This document shows positions 1 through 9,268 of a DNA stretch of 22,691 nucleotides, piece by piece. Positions within the stretch are counted from its first letter, which is position 1; each line of letters begins with the position of its first letter. Location of the stretch: positions 1 to 22,691 of the forward strand of contig DYKH01000087.1 in the NCBI GenBank assembly GCA_020722685.1. The letters run 5' to 3'. The notes beneath the pieces were generated by a model, which was given only the letters and a program-made list of their open reading frames with translations, ran no database searches and had not been told where the DNA came from. The translations under genes and the position numbers were made by a program. This DNA is from Caldithrix sp. Lineage in GTDB: Bacteria; KSB1; UBA2214; DYKH01.

Positions 1-9
1 ATAAAACAG

Positions 10-43
10 AAACGCCTTGGCTTCATTAATCGCCAAGGCGTTT
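10..43 (-). terminator. Intrinsic terminator after the C25 protease gene
   Basis: A perfect 12-nt inverted repeat (arms 10-21 and 32-43, 10-nt loop) lies about 60 nt past the stop codon of the minus-strand protease gene. Read on the minus strand, the GC-rich stem is followed by a T-rich tail (CTGTTTTAT). The tail is interrupted, so this is a good but not ideal rho-independent terminator. The same stem could also act on plus-strand transcripts. Confidence 0.7.
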
Positions 44-104
44 CAAGAATTACGATCTATTGGACGCGATAGGCGGCTACGGAATCAACAGCAGCCTGCC
101 TTCC

Positions 105-3100
105 TCATGGCAGCAAGGTCATTTTCATCGTCTTTACAAACTCGCCCGCCTGCATGCGGCAGAGGTAGATGCCGGCGCCCACCTTTTCGCCAAGCGCATT
201 TCTTCCATTCCACCGCACAGAGTGATTGCCGGCGGGCATTTCGGCGTCAAACAACGTGACGATCTTTTGACCGAGGATGTTATAAATCTCGATCCGCACG
301 TTGATTGCTTGTGGCAAAGCATAGGTGATGTTGGTCTCCGGGTTAAAGGGATTGGGGTAGTTCTGTGTCAGATCCAAAACCTTGGGCACGCCGGTGCTTG
401 TCTGCGCACCTGGGCCTTCCTTTTCAAATTGACTTAGAGCATGACCATCATACACATGGGTTAAGATATAAGCCAAGCCCTCCGCCTTGGCGTCCAATCC
501 ACACACAAGCACGCGAGTGTAGACTTTTCTCTTAGCCCAAGAAGAAATCTCTGCCGCTTTGTTCTCGATCATCCTTCCCGACGCGGAAATAACCTCTTCA
601 TTCCCTACTTGCAAAAGGTCGTCATGATCTTCGGCATCCACCACTTGCAGGGCAATCGTCAGATGCGAGGATGGGGAGGCCCTGAGCTTCTCCGAATCTT
701 GAGTATATACTCCCAACTCCATGACCAAGCTTTCGGCGTTACTGGGGACAAGATATGGCTCGCTATCAAGGTAACCCCAAAACTCTTCGCCCTTGAGGGT
801 CAGCAAGGTATCGTTCACTGCCGTGAATTTTAGTGGAATCACAGCGCCATCTTTGGTGCGAAAGTAAATATCGCCAAGATCGACCGTCAATAACGCTTGG
901 GTGCTGTCCGCTACCGTGACGCGCCGATGATACTTGTCGGCAAGAAGCTCCGGCTTTTGCAAAGTTTCGCTGCTGAGGTTGAGGTTGTAAGGCGAGCTGG
1001 TGCCGCTGGTCCAGATGTACTTGGCCGCGGAAGGAGGATTGTAAATACCGAAAGATATGGAAGTGTTTGGCGAATAGCCCGTAGCTACCAACTGTCTGGC
1101 GGACCAGGTACCGCTGCTATAATCGTAGGTTGCCTTGTAGATGCTCGAGTAGTCGTCCCATATCATGGCCAGATTGCCGGAAAGCAGATTGGTAATGCTC
1201 GGTTTCTGAAACTCTTTCACATAAGATTGCACCGCAGACCAGCTACCGTTGATACCCGATTTGCGTTGATAATACACTCCTTCTGCCTCAATGATTGGAT
1301 CTATTCCTTGCCACACTATGTAGGCATGAGGCTGGGGCTCATTTGCATCAGAGGTAATCTGAGAACAACTGGCCGTAGTGCCGGAACTGCCCGGGACGGT
1401 TTCCGGTGTGCCCCAGGCAGTCGTATTATTGCTCAAATTCGTATGGTATTTGTTGAGCAAGATCGTGCTGCCATTATCATAAGTGGCATAAATGTCAAGA
1501 AACGTCCAATCGAAAGAAGCGCCGGGTGAAAGGCTGGCATTTTTGTGGCTGGAGCCGGTGGATGGCAATAGCGCGGCACTGGACCAGCTCGTCCCATCGT
1601 TCTCAGAATAACGATGGGAAATGCCAGAATTGGTCTTCCAGCAGCCAACCAAACGAATTTTGCGAATTCCCCCGGAAATGCGGACTTCCTTTCTGGTCAA
1701 GACGGGCTGAGGGTTATTGGGACTGGAGCAAGTGATGCTGCCAAGGCTCACCGTCGTGCCCCATCCAGAGCCTAAATTGGCACGAAAGTAAATCGTATAG
1801 CTGCTGCCGCCGGTATATTTTTGCCACAACGTATATATTTTGCCATTTTCCCACACGATGGAGGGATATTTGTTATTGCCATTGCCAGCGCTAAGCCGAA
1901 CTCCACCAAACCACGAAGCCCCGTTATCGGGAGAATACTGATAGTAGATGTCACCACCTGATTCGTAAACCAAATGATAGTAACCGTTATTACCTCGAAC
2001 AAGCCTGCGACCGTTATTAAAAGCGGTGGCCTCGGCACTAGAGCTGCCGATGGCAGTACCCATGTAAGGGATATAATTGTGCTTCGTAACTGTCACATAT
2101 AAGGGACGAACCGAAGTGGCAAAAGTCTCTGTGCCGCTGGCCGATTCTCTGGATTCATGAAAAGTCGAAAAGTCATAGCTACAAACAGTAATAATGACGT
2201 TTGGGAGACCAGCGTTCACCGTAACGCCTGATGATGTTACTGTTACGGTTACGTTGGTAAAGGTTGAAGGTGCGGCAGTCCAAATCTCAAGTGCTGGATC
2301 ACCAAGAATCAAAAATTCCTCAAATTCTGTTCGCGTGATTTCAGTGGTAGGGCTCCAAGGATAACCAGCACCGCTTGTCAGTACATACTTATCATACATC
2401 CAGAATTTTCCATAGTCGAGCACTGGCCCTAAATGATGTGTTGGACTGCTTACATAAGAACCTGAATAGCCGGAATCGAAATTGTCCCAAATCGCATCAT
2501 AAAAGCCCTTATCTAATTCATCGTTGTACCCACTATAACTAATTCTGGTTGAACCGATGAATCCAACACCGCCCTTATTGCTGGTCTTGAGCCATGACTC
2601 CCCTAAGCAGTCTGGGATTGGACTTGGATCAGTAGTATCCAAGTCTGTCTCGCCATCGAACCACCCAGAGCGGCAGCAAACGCTGAACATTACTGGAAGT
2701 TGGGATCCATTTGTAAGAGAGGGGATATCAGAATTTTGAAACGCTGGGTCCACCCAACCTTCCATTGTACCAGATGGACCATTACGAGAATCGCCGTGAT
2801 CCCTATAGTTTACCAGAAAGCATCCTGCGTTTATTGCATTCTTAATGTCTGACGTTGTTCCGTCAAAGGAAAGGCCGGGCGGCAGCGAGGCCCCATTATA
2901 GTAGTATTGTGGAGTTGACCCCGTAGTCTTGCTGTACACGTCTGTACAGGTGTAGTCTTCGCTTTCGAGAAACGGGCGAATAGATTCCTGGGAGGTATAT
3001 ACAAAGAATCTGTCTTCGTATCCATTTAAGTCCAGGTCCTGAAAAAATGCAGACAAGAGAACCGTGTCGAACCAAGTCGTGCTGGACATGTACGGGCTTG

Positions 3101-4334
3101 TCTCGTAGTTTATGATCTTGCTGACGATGAGGTCCACGTCATTACTTGTCTTTGCCGGCAAACGCCCCACAAAAATATCTGGGAAAGGAACATAGCTCAG
3201 ATCATTCGCATCATCCATACAGCCATAGTATAAATCGCTGCCAATTTCTTTACCTAACTCTATATCAGTGTCCGGATGCGGATTGACATAGTGCGTAGGC
3301 AAATAATCGGCATCTCCAATCAACAGGACATAGGAAGGCGCCGGATTCCAATTGTCGTAAGCATTCTTGATATATCCATCAATACCCGTATAGTTTGAGT
3401 CCCACGTATTATCTGCTGTCCAGGTATATCCGGCATTGATGACATCGGTCTTCTTCGCTATCCGAGTTTTAAGCCCCTTTTTGCTCCTCCACTCAGCAAG
3501 AGAAAGAATCTTGTCATAGAAATTATCATGAGTGATAATCAAATAGTCTGCGCCACCACTGGAAAAATCCGTTGTCTTCAGAAGTTGACCTGTTCCACCG
3601 CCTGAATTTCCTGCCGGTTCGTAATTGAGCACCAGTCTTTGCAACAACGCTTGGAAAAACCTGTCATCCTTATTCGTACCCATGAAAGGCGAGCCTTCGA
3701 ACTCGATTCTTACCGTGATTTCAGAATACGCTTTCAAGCGTCCGGAAACGGGGTTATATTGCACAGGGTAAACCACAACGAGGACTATTCTGTGTCCCCG
3801 CAAAAAGTTCGGTTTATCCACTACTACTATTTGCCTCGGGTAGAAACTATCAGTAGAGTAAGTCTCAGTGTTTTTCTTGAACTCTACAGCCCCGCGGTCT
3901 ATCCCTTGATCAGGTAGCGCCTCTTGGGCTGGATAAACGTTATAGTTGTCAATAACTATTGCTTTCGAAGAGACCACGCTAATTCTGAGCATAACTCCGT
4001 ACGGGATCTCAACAAATCTGCCCACCGTGGGAAGCTCTGGGTTGCCCACTTCAGCGGTGTGGCCGCCATTGGGAATAACTAATTTCTGATAGGCTTGGTT
4101 CTCTTCAGCGATATCTCTGGAGTTCATGCCGGGGATTTCAAAGCGAACCACAATCTCATCGCTCGTCGAGCTTACGAGATTGGTAGCTGGTGAGGATGGA
4201 ACTGCACCATCCTTGAAAACCACCCAGTGCTCTTGGGCGTTCCCCGCAAATGGAAATAGCCAAAACACCACAATAAACATCGCCAATCCACCGGCAAGAA
4301 TCCTCCACTTCTGTTCATTTCTATAAGCTCTCAT
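105..4334 (-). CDS. Secreted C25 (gingipain-like) cysteine protease with T9SS sorting domain
   Basis: Predicted 1409-aa exported protease. The start at 4334 is preferred over the upstream in-frame codon at 4442 because a strong Shine-Dalgarno (GGAGGAAG) precedes it and a signal peptide begins there (hydrophobic core about residues 11-31, ending near GNAQ). Residues about 35-240 resemble the C25 propeptide. The catalytic domain follows, from about 260 to 690, with the likely catalytic His513 (in NYRDHGDS) and Cys553 or Cys554 (in FSVCCRSG), the His/Cys dyad order seen in gingipains. Residues about 750-1150 form a sialidase-like propeller region with Asp-box motifs SPDNGASW (about 797) and SENDGTSW (about 907). 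The last 94 residues are a FlgD-like/Por type A C-terminal sorting domain (NYPNPFNP to MTLLP). The protein is probably exported by T9SS and processed or anchored at the surface. It follows the beta-helix lipoprotein gene by 61 nt, so both are likely co-transcribed. The substrate cannot be told from sequence. Confidence 0.9.
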   Translation of the reverse strand: MRAYRNEQKWRILAGGLAMFIVVFWLFPFAGNAQEHWVVFKDGAVPSSPATNLVSSTSDEIVVRFEIPGMNSRDIAEENQAYQKLVIPNGGHTAEVGNPELPTVGRFVEIPYGVMLRISVVSSKAIVIDNYNVYPAQEALPDQGIDRGAVEFKKNTETYSTDSFYPRQIVVVDKPNFLRGHRIVLVVVYPVQYNPVSGRLKAYSEITVRIEFEGSPFMGTNKDDRFFQALLQRLVLNYEPAGNSGGGTGQLLKTTDFSSGGADYLIITHDNFYDKILSLAEWRSKKGLKTRIAKKTDVINAGYTWTADNTWDSNYTGIDGYIKNAYDNWNPAPSYVLLIGDADYLPTHYVNPHPDTDIELGKEIGSDLYYGCMDDANDLSYVPFPDIFVGRLPAKTSNDVDLIVSKIINYETSPYMSSTTWFDTVLLSAFFQDLDLNGYEDRFFVYTSQESIRPFLESEDYTCTDVYSKTTGSTPQYYYNGASLPPGLSFDGTTSDIKNAINAGCFLVNYRDHGDSRNGPSGTMEGWVDPAFQNSDIPSLTNGSQLPVMFSVCCRSGWFDGETDLDTTDPSPIPDCLGESWLKTSNKGGVGFIGSTRISYSGYNDELDKGFYDAIWDNFDSGYSGSYVSSPTHHLGPVLDYGKFWMYDKYVLTSGAGYPWSPTTEITRTEFEEFLILGDPALEIWTAAPSTFTNVTVTVTSSGVTVNAGLPNVIITVCSYDFSTFHESRESASGTETFATSVRPLYVTVTKHNYIPYMGTAIGSSSAEATAFNNGRRLVRGNNGYYHLVYESGGDIYYQYSPDNGASWFGGVRLSAGNGNNKYPSIVWENGKIYTLWQKYTGGSSYTIYFRANLGSGWGTTVSLGSITCSSPNNPQPVLTRKEVRISGGIRKIRLVGCWKTNSGISHRYSENDGTSWSSAALLPSTGSSHKNASLSPGASFDWTFLDIYATYDNGSTILLNKYHTNLSNNTTAWGTPETVPGSSGTTASCSQITSDANEPQPHAYIVWQGIDPIIEAEGVYYQRKSGINGSWSAVQSYVKEFQKPSITNLLSGNLAMIWDDYSSIYKATYDYSSGTWSARQLVATGYSPNTSISFGIYNPPSAAKYIWTSGTSSPYNLNLSSETLQKPELLADKYHRRVTVADSTQALLTVDLGDIYFRTKDGAVIPLKFTAVNDTLLTLKGEEFWGYLDSEPYLVPSNAESLVMELGVYTQDSEKLRASPSSHLTIALQVVDAEDHDDLLQVGNEEVISASGRMIENKAAEISSWAKRKVYTRVLVCGLDAKAEGLAYILTHVYDGHALSQFEKEGPGAQTSTGVPKVLDLTQNYPNPFNPETNITYALPQAINVRIEIYNILGQKIVTLFDAEMPAGNHSVRWNGRNALGEKVGAGIYLCRMQAGEFVKTMKMTLLP
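129..217. repeat. Copy 1 of a near-identical DNA repeat encoding the end of the T9SS sorting domain
   Basis: These 89 bases differ at only 5 positions from 6245-6333, giving about 94% DNA identity. They encode the same stretch (NGRNALGEKVGAGIYLCRMQ and following residues) in the two T9SS proteases, while the sequence before it in each sorting domain is clearly diverged. Conservation at synonymous sites suggests recent duplication or gene conversion of the sorting signal. Confidence 0.85.
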
Positions 4335-4395
4335 CGCTTCTTCCTCCGTTTTGAAAATGATATTGACTTGATTCGATAACTTTAAACTGCCTGAT

Positions 4396-5310
4396 TTATG
4401 GATCCAGAGCATTGGGGGATGATCTAGGATTAGTGACCCCATCTACATTCCAGAACAAAGGGATTCTAAATGCAGAGGTAGTGTTGCAGACGCCATTGCC
4501 AACTTGATCAGCGGGCTCTCCGAGAGTCGTGTCAACGCTTCCATCATACGCTTCTAAGTAGTTGCCAATTAAGAAACCGCCGCCTCGCACCGCGTAATTA
4601 GGCTCGCTACATTTTATGTTATTGCTCGAAACTTTTGGATTTGCAGGTGGAATACAATTTATTCCAACTGCGCGCCAGCCAGATATCACGGCTATGAAAT
4701 TATATTCAAACAAGGGGCTAGATTTCCCCCTGCAACTTACCGCCACTGGACCTGTCTCCGCATTTGTGTCTACGTGACCTATTGAGCAATGAGAAATAGT
4801 GGGGGAGCAATCTTCGATGACTATGGCATGGTCATAACAAGATTGAACCGTACAATACCTAAGAATGGAACCCATAGAACTGCCCGCAAATATTATCCCA
4901 CTCCACAGGTTCCATTTAAGTGGGTTGAACGTACCTCTCAGAGTAAACGTTATGCGGCTCTCTTTATCACCCTGCGCGTCCAACGTACCTTTGACAATCA
5001 ATGGCTTAAAAGGATCAAATTTGACGATTACGCCTGGCTTAATAGTCAGTTTCACTCCTTTAACAACGGTTACACTATCGCTTACAATGTAGGGATTGCC
5101 AGCTAAGCTCCAGGTGCTATTTTGGGTTATTAGTCCGGACACTATTGTTGAATCACTGGATGCTATTGGGGGCTCCTCACTCCCGATTGGGGCAGTTGAG
5201 GTTTTGCATGCTTGTAAAAACAATTGATTAAAAATCACAGCACTTGAGCACAGGAAAATAGCAAGCAGAACAAATGGAATTTTGAACCCCTTGCAAATTG
5301 ATAGTCCCAT
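4396..5310 (-). CDS. Right-handed beta-helix lipoprotein
   Basis: A 304-aa predicted envelope protein. The ATG at 5310 is chosen over a GTG at 5334 because AGGAGGT sits at the normal distance before it. The N-terminus has a hydrophobic segment (about residues 11-34) ending in LFLQAC, a plausible lipobox with Cys35 as the lipidated residue. After a Ser/Thr-rich linker, residues about 60-270 show repeated short turns typical of parallel beta-helix proteins (for example KGVKLTIKPGVIVKFD, then LRYCTVQSC, ISHCSIGHV, SSNNIKC), similar in style to the beta-helix part of the subtilase in this window. There is no obvious catalytic motif. It lies 61 nt upstream of the C25 protease on the same strand, suggesting an operon and a role linked to the protease, such as anchoring, assembly or inhibition; that is inference. 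Its upstream region is partly taken up by the IS66 remnant. Confidence 0.75.
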   Translation of the reverse strand: MGLSICKGFKIPFVLLAIFLCSSAVIFNQLFLQACKTSTAPIGSEEPPIASSDSTIVSGLITQNSTWSLAGNPYIVSDSVTVVKGVKLTIKPGVIVKFDPFKPLIVKGTLDAQGDKESRITFTLRGTFNPLKWNLWSGIIFAGSSMGSILRYCTVQSCYDHAIVIEDCSPTISHCSIGHVDTNAETGPVAVSCRGKSSPLFEYNFIAVISGWRAVGINCIPPANPKVSSNNIKCSEPNYAVRGGGFLIGNYLEAYDGSVDTTLGEPADQVGNGVCNTTSAFRIPLFWNVDGVTNPRSSPNALDP

Positions 5311-5340
5311 TGTATCTAGACCTCCTAAAAACACTTATAC

Positions 5341-5370
5341 AAAATAGTTAACATGTATCCTTCTGGTCAA
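5341..5370 (-). promoter_or_regulatory. Possible hybrid promoter reading out of the IS66 end
   Basis: On the minus strand a TTGACC -35-like box (5365-5370) lies inside the proposed IS66 left terminal repeat. It is spaced 18 nt from a TATTTT -10-like box (5341-5346) just outside it. It points at the beta-helix lipoprotein/C25 protease operon that starts at 5310. IS ends are known to supply outward -35 boxes. The -10 match is only 4 of 6, so this is tentative. Confidence 0.3.
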
Positions 5371-5433
5371 CCCCACCTTTCTTTTGGCCGCGTGATTTTG
5401 TAACTGCTTGCACAAAATTGCTGTAGTATTGTT

Positions 5434-5660
5434 ATGCAAAACTCACCGCTGACACCGCGCGCCCGCCAGATGTTTGGGCTGATCGAAAAATACCTTTCCA
5501 GCGGGTTAACGCAAAGACAATTCTGTCGGCAGGAAGAGCTTTCGATAAACACTTTTCTCTGCCGCCTCAAACCTTACCTAAGGCACGGTCAAAAAACCAG
5601 CAAACGCCCAATGAATTCATTGGCCTGCGCTTTGACCCAATCGCCAACAATCTGGTGTAA
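5434..5660 (+). pseudogene. IS66 accessory protein TnpA, N-terminal remnant joined to a tnpC piece
   Basis: From the ATG at 5434 the first ~48 codons read as the helix-turn-helix accessory protein of IS66 elements: IEKYLSSGLTQRQFCRQEEL is the characteristic block. Around 5555-5600 the sensible reading shifts frame (to TLPKARSKNQQTPNEFIGLR). It then runs into NNLV-stop at 5658-5660, where IS66 TnpC proteins usually have a DNNRVENAIRPL-like segment. The stop therefore replaces a conserved Glu codon (GAA to TAA). The junction between tnpA and tnpC material is near 5600-5640. No functional product is expected. Confidence 0.7.
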
Positions 5661-5878
5661 AATGCCACCCGCCCATTACCTCTGGTCGGAAGAACTATCT
5701 TTTTGCCGGTTCGCACAAGGCAGCGGTACGGGCCGCGGCCATTTACACCTTGGTCGCCAATGCCAAGCTGTGCAATGTCGAGCCGTTTGCTTACTTACGC
5801 GATATTCTCACCCGCATTGCTAACCATCCATTCAAAGAACTCGATCAACTCCTGCCCTGCAATTGGAAAACTCCGTAG
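5661..5878 (+). pseudogene. IS66 transposase TnpC, C-terminal remnant
   Basis: Translation gives NATRPLP, then after a one-base shift near 5684 GRKNYLFAGSHKAAVRAA and, further on, VEPFAYLRDILTRI and DQLLPCNW before the TAG at 5876-5878. These are the hallmark final blocks of IS66 transposases (GRKNYLFAGS, EPYAYLRDVL, LLPWNW). Only about 70 codons of a protein usually about 500 aa long remain. The upstream stop and frameshift show it is dead. Confidence 0.85.
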
Positions 5879-5910
5879 TTTTCAAAGAACAAAATAATCA
5901 CAAATGCAAG

Positions 5911-5932
5911 GTGTAGTTCACCGGAGGGTTAC
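5911..5932 (-). repeat. IS66 right terminal inverted repeat
   Basis: Read on the minus strand it begins GTAACCCTCCGGTGAACTAC, 33 nt after the TnpC stop codon, as expected for the right end of an IS66 element. The partner at 5355-5374 matches 14 of 20 positions. The 190 bp to the right (5933-6120) contain nothing I can recognise. Confidence 0.65.
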
Positions 5933-6173
5933 GGCTATGTTGTCAGAAAAATCTCGCGAAGGTCATCTCGTCCTAGCCCACATACGAAATAGAAGAGAAT
6001 AGCTTCGAGTCCCTCTTATTTTTCCAAAGAATGATGCAATGGAAGGATGAAAATGTCAAGTTCTTTTTTGCATATTGACAGAGAATTTCAAGCGTAAGTC
6101 TGACAGTGTAGCGGCTGCCTTTGCCATGCCCAGTTTTCAATGCACGCGCCCAAGGCGTCTACATGGGCATTGA

Positions 6174-6201
6174 AAGGGAGCGTCAAAGTTGCCGCTCCCT
6201 T
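6174..6201 (-). terminator. Probable terminator after the subtilase gene
   Basis: Perfect 9-nt arms (6174-6182 and 6193-6201) around a 10-nt loop lie 20 nt beyond the subtilase stop codon. On the minus strand the stem is followed by only TTTCAAT, a weak T-tract. A hairpin terminator is likely but its efficiency is unclear. Confidence 0.5.
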
Positions 6202-6220
6202 CATATCTTAGACAAGCTCG

Positions 6221-9214
6221 CTAGGGCAGTAATGTCATCTTCTGCGTCTTTACAAACTCGCCCGCCTGCATGCGGCAGAGGTAAATGCCGGCACCAACCT
6301 TTTCGCCAAGCGCATTTCTTCCATCCCAACGCATAGTATAGTAGCCAGCAGGCTTTTGATCATCTATGAGTGTAACGACCCTTTGGCCGAGGACATTATA
6401 AATCTTCAAAGTGGTTTGGCTTGCTTCAGGCAATTGGAACTGAATCTCGGTGCTTGGATTGAAAGGATTGGGGAAATTCTGCGAGAGTCCATATTCGGAC
6501 GGAACTGCCGATAGCTTCGCCAAAGCTTGGCTGCTGTCCGGAGTGGGCGATTGAGCTTCCGGCTTCCATTCACCCAAGGTAGCCATTGCTGAGGCAGCGA
6601 GATCATCTTCGCGCCATTGGGCAATAAGCTGGCGATAGTACTTTTCACCCGTTTCGTGATCCTCCAGATAATACCAGTAGATGGTGCCCAGGTCGTAGAG
6701 AGCATATTTACCCAAATTCTTATCTGCGTAGCCATCGAGGATCTTTGAGGAATTTGCAATCGCTTCATCATAAGCGCCGCTTCTAACCAAATATCCAACG
6801 GAGATAGAAGATGCCAGGCCGGAAATCTCTTTACCAGCATAAGTGTCTGCGACTTGATTGAGGTAGCTCAGCGATGCGGCTCGATTATTCAAGTTCTGGT
6901 AGCAGTAGTCGATAAGGGATAAGGCTTGCAGCCCCGCAGGTGAATCCGGATACTTATTGACTATCTCTTCAAATAGAGATATAGCATCGGTGTAGTCTTC
7001 GTGCAGATAAGTTTGATAGGCTTTGCTGAATTCGCTCTTGCCGGTGGTGTCGGGATCAGCATTGCCATGGGCTAAAATAGCGCTTGCCGTTTCCTCAGGC
7101 TGCTTCCGCAGTCCTCCAGTAGGATCAAAAGTCAGATACGGCTCCCAAACGACATTGTCGCTCACATTGGGGTCCGGCGTACTGCTACCCCAATAATTGT
7201 ATAAAGCGTATACGGTATTAGTATTCTCAGACCATACATCCATGTTGGAATTATTCTTGATGCTGTTATATCCATTGGTACCCCAATTCCCAAGCTCAGG
7301 AAGGGAATTATAATCGCCATAAACACCCGTATAGTTGCTCCAAATACGGTTAGTTTGCTTGATTGTAGGGTTGGAGTTTTGCGAGCATTGGATACCGTAG
7401 CTGCCGGATGAGCTAATAGTACTCGTTTGCACATTCCCACCTGATTGGTTATTGTATTTCATGCCGACGGAATTGTTGCTGAAGGAGCAATTTTCCGCAT
7501 AGAGAGGCGAATTATAAGCATGAATGCCATACGACGCATTTTGAATGGTGCAATACTTCAAAGTCGTCGGATTACAATAATTGAATTCAATGCCGTACCA
7601 GGTGCCGCTACTCGATTGGAAAATGATGCGATTGCTGGAAGTACCGTTCGCGGTAAGGTAGCCATTGACGGTGAGCTTTTTGCCGTTGGCCATTCTGAGT
7701 GTAACGCCAGGATTTAGTTGAAGGGTAATACCAGAATTAACTGTCAAATTGCTGCTTTGGGTATAGGTCCCAGAGGAAACGATTACTGTTTGACCGCTGG
7801 TAGCATCATTCAAAGCCGATGCGATTGTGGGATATTCTGGTGATGGGACAAAATATTTTACGAGTGCATCATAAGCGTTTATCCTGCCATGTCCAAGTTC
7901 GAGGCTTTTCCCTGTGGTTGGATTATAAGTGTAACCTCCGACCTGCTGCGCCGTATGTTCAATCCGCTTTCTGACCAGTACATTGGAAAATGAAGGAGTT
8001 TTTGAAAGTATCAACGCAGCAAGACCTGAAACATAAGCAGTTGCCATGGATGTGCCATTATCATTGGCGTAGGTATTATTATAATATGTCGATCGAATGG
8101 TGTTACCTGGAGCCGCAACATCCAGCCAGGAGCCATAGTTGCTGCCACGACCAGTTCCCCAGTCTCCAGGATCGCAACGCTGGTCACCCTCATCGGTTGC
8201 CCCTACGGCAATAACAATGTCATTATACGCTGCTGGATAAAACGTGCTTGTGGTGTTGTCATTGCCCGAAGCAGCTACCAGAACACACCCTCTGGCAAAA
8301 GCCGTATCCAAAGCTACCTTAACCTCCGGCAATTGACTATAGCTACCCCAACTCATGTTAATAACCTTGGCCCCATTCCTTGCCGCGTAGTAAATGGCCT
8401 GGCGGGCAGCGTCAAGATAGATGTATCCATTTCCATCCGAGCCTTTATAACCAGCTCTGAGCGCCATGATTCGACATCCTGCGGTGGAAGGATGCCACCC
8501 CCCGGCCAAACCGGCAATTCCGGTTGAATTATTCGTTCTGGCAGCGGCAATACCTGCAACATGAGTGCCGTGACCGTGAAAATCCATCGGATTGTTATCC
8601 GGCGTTCCCCAATCCTCCCCAGGCCATACCGAACCTTGAGAAACCTCCACCCAATCATACCCTCTGTAATCATCGACGAGTCCGTTATTGTCGTTATCCT
8701 GACCATCAATAGGATCGTTAGAATTTATCCAAATATTGGCGCTCAAATCCGGGTGATCCCAATCAACACCCGTATCGATGATAGCTATTCTCACTGATGA
8801 AGATCCCTTGTTTACATCCCAGGCATTATAAGCTGCTATCTTTGTGAGTGCCCATTGTGAGGTTCTATATGGGTCGTTCGGAGTAGCGGCCACCCTGACA
8901 ATTCTGCTTGGAACAGCAAAGTCCACCAACGGATTTTTAGAATAGACGTCGACCAATTCCCAAACAGATTTATGTTCCGGGAACTTCAATAACAGAATAT
9001 CATCTATTCTCGGTCGATCAGCAACGGCTACACCTAAAACAGAGTTCAGATTGCTGATTTGCTCAGGAGACACCCCGGGCTTGAATTTGACGAGTATTTC
9101 TCATGGAACAATAATGTCTTGAGAAAGCGCGTTGTGAAAAACTGAAATTGTTAGCAGCAGGCAAGCTGCTATAGGTGCTATATATGAGCGAGATTTTGGT
9201 AAAACGGGACGCAT
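6221..9214 (-). CDS. T9SS-exported S8 subtilase with beta-helix, TPR and sorting domain; interrupted by one in-frame stop
   Basis: The ATG at 9214 has a good Shine-Dalgarno (GAGGTGA) and starts a signal peptide (hydrophobic core about residues 11-27, ending ALSQ). Codon 38 (9101-9103) is TGA; the frame then runs open to 6221, 997 codons in all. Automatic callers would start at the GTG at 9073 and lose the export signal. Domains: prodomain about 33-108 (fervidolysin/I9-like); S8 catalytic domain about 115-450 with Asp147 (IIDTG), His215 (HGTHVAG), Asn318 (ASGND) and Ser389 (GTSMAT); right-handed beta-helix about 470-700; TPR-like helices about 730-890; T9SS sorting domain over the last ~90 residues (NFPNPFNP to MTLLP). 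All catalytic residues are present, so the stop, replacing Gly by analogy with IIPGEVVVEF in the neighbouring lipoprotein, is either a recent null mutation or a consensus error. It lies 54 nt after that lipoprotein gene in an apparent operon. Confidence 0.88.
6245..6333. repeat. Copy 2 of the T9SS sorting-domain DNA repeat
   Basis: About 94% identical (5 differences in 89) to 129-217. It encodes the end of the subtilase sorting domain. See copy 1. Confidence 0.85.
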
Positions 9215-9268
9215 AATTCACCTCGTCAGATAGATTGAAAAACATATTTAGGCTTGAAACACTTGAGT

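Larger units (their letters stand above)
5355..5932 (+). mobile_element. Decayed, internally deleted IS66-family element
   Basis: About 578 bp. The right end (5911-5932), read inward on the minus strand, starts GTAACCCTCCGGTGAACTAC, which is IS66-like. The left end (5355-5374) matches it at 14 of 20 positions in inverted orientation. Inside are the start of an accessory tnpA gene and the C-terminus of the tnpC transposase. tnpB and most of tnpC are gone. The expected 8-bp target duplication is not recognisable (gttaacat versus ggctatgt), so either the ends have drifted or the insertion is old. The element cannot transpose by itself. It separates the two lipoprotein/T9SS-protease cassettes and its left end is only 45 bp from the start codon of the beta-helix lipoprotein gene. 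Confidence 0.8.

Noticed and set aside
4335..4442. Upstream start of the C25 protease at 4442
   Set aside because: It overlaps the end of the beta-helix lipoprotein gene and lacks a ribosome site, whereas 4334 has a strong one followed by a signal peptide.
9050..9103. UGA as selenocysteine in the subtilase
   Set aside because: No clear SECIS-like hairpin follows the TGA, and the paralogous prodomain has Gly at this position, not Cys.
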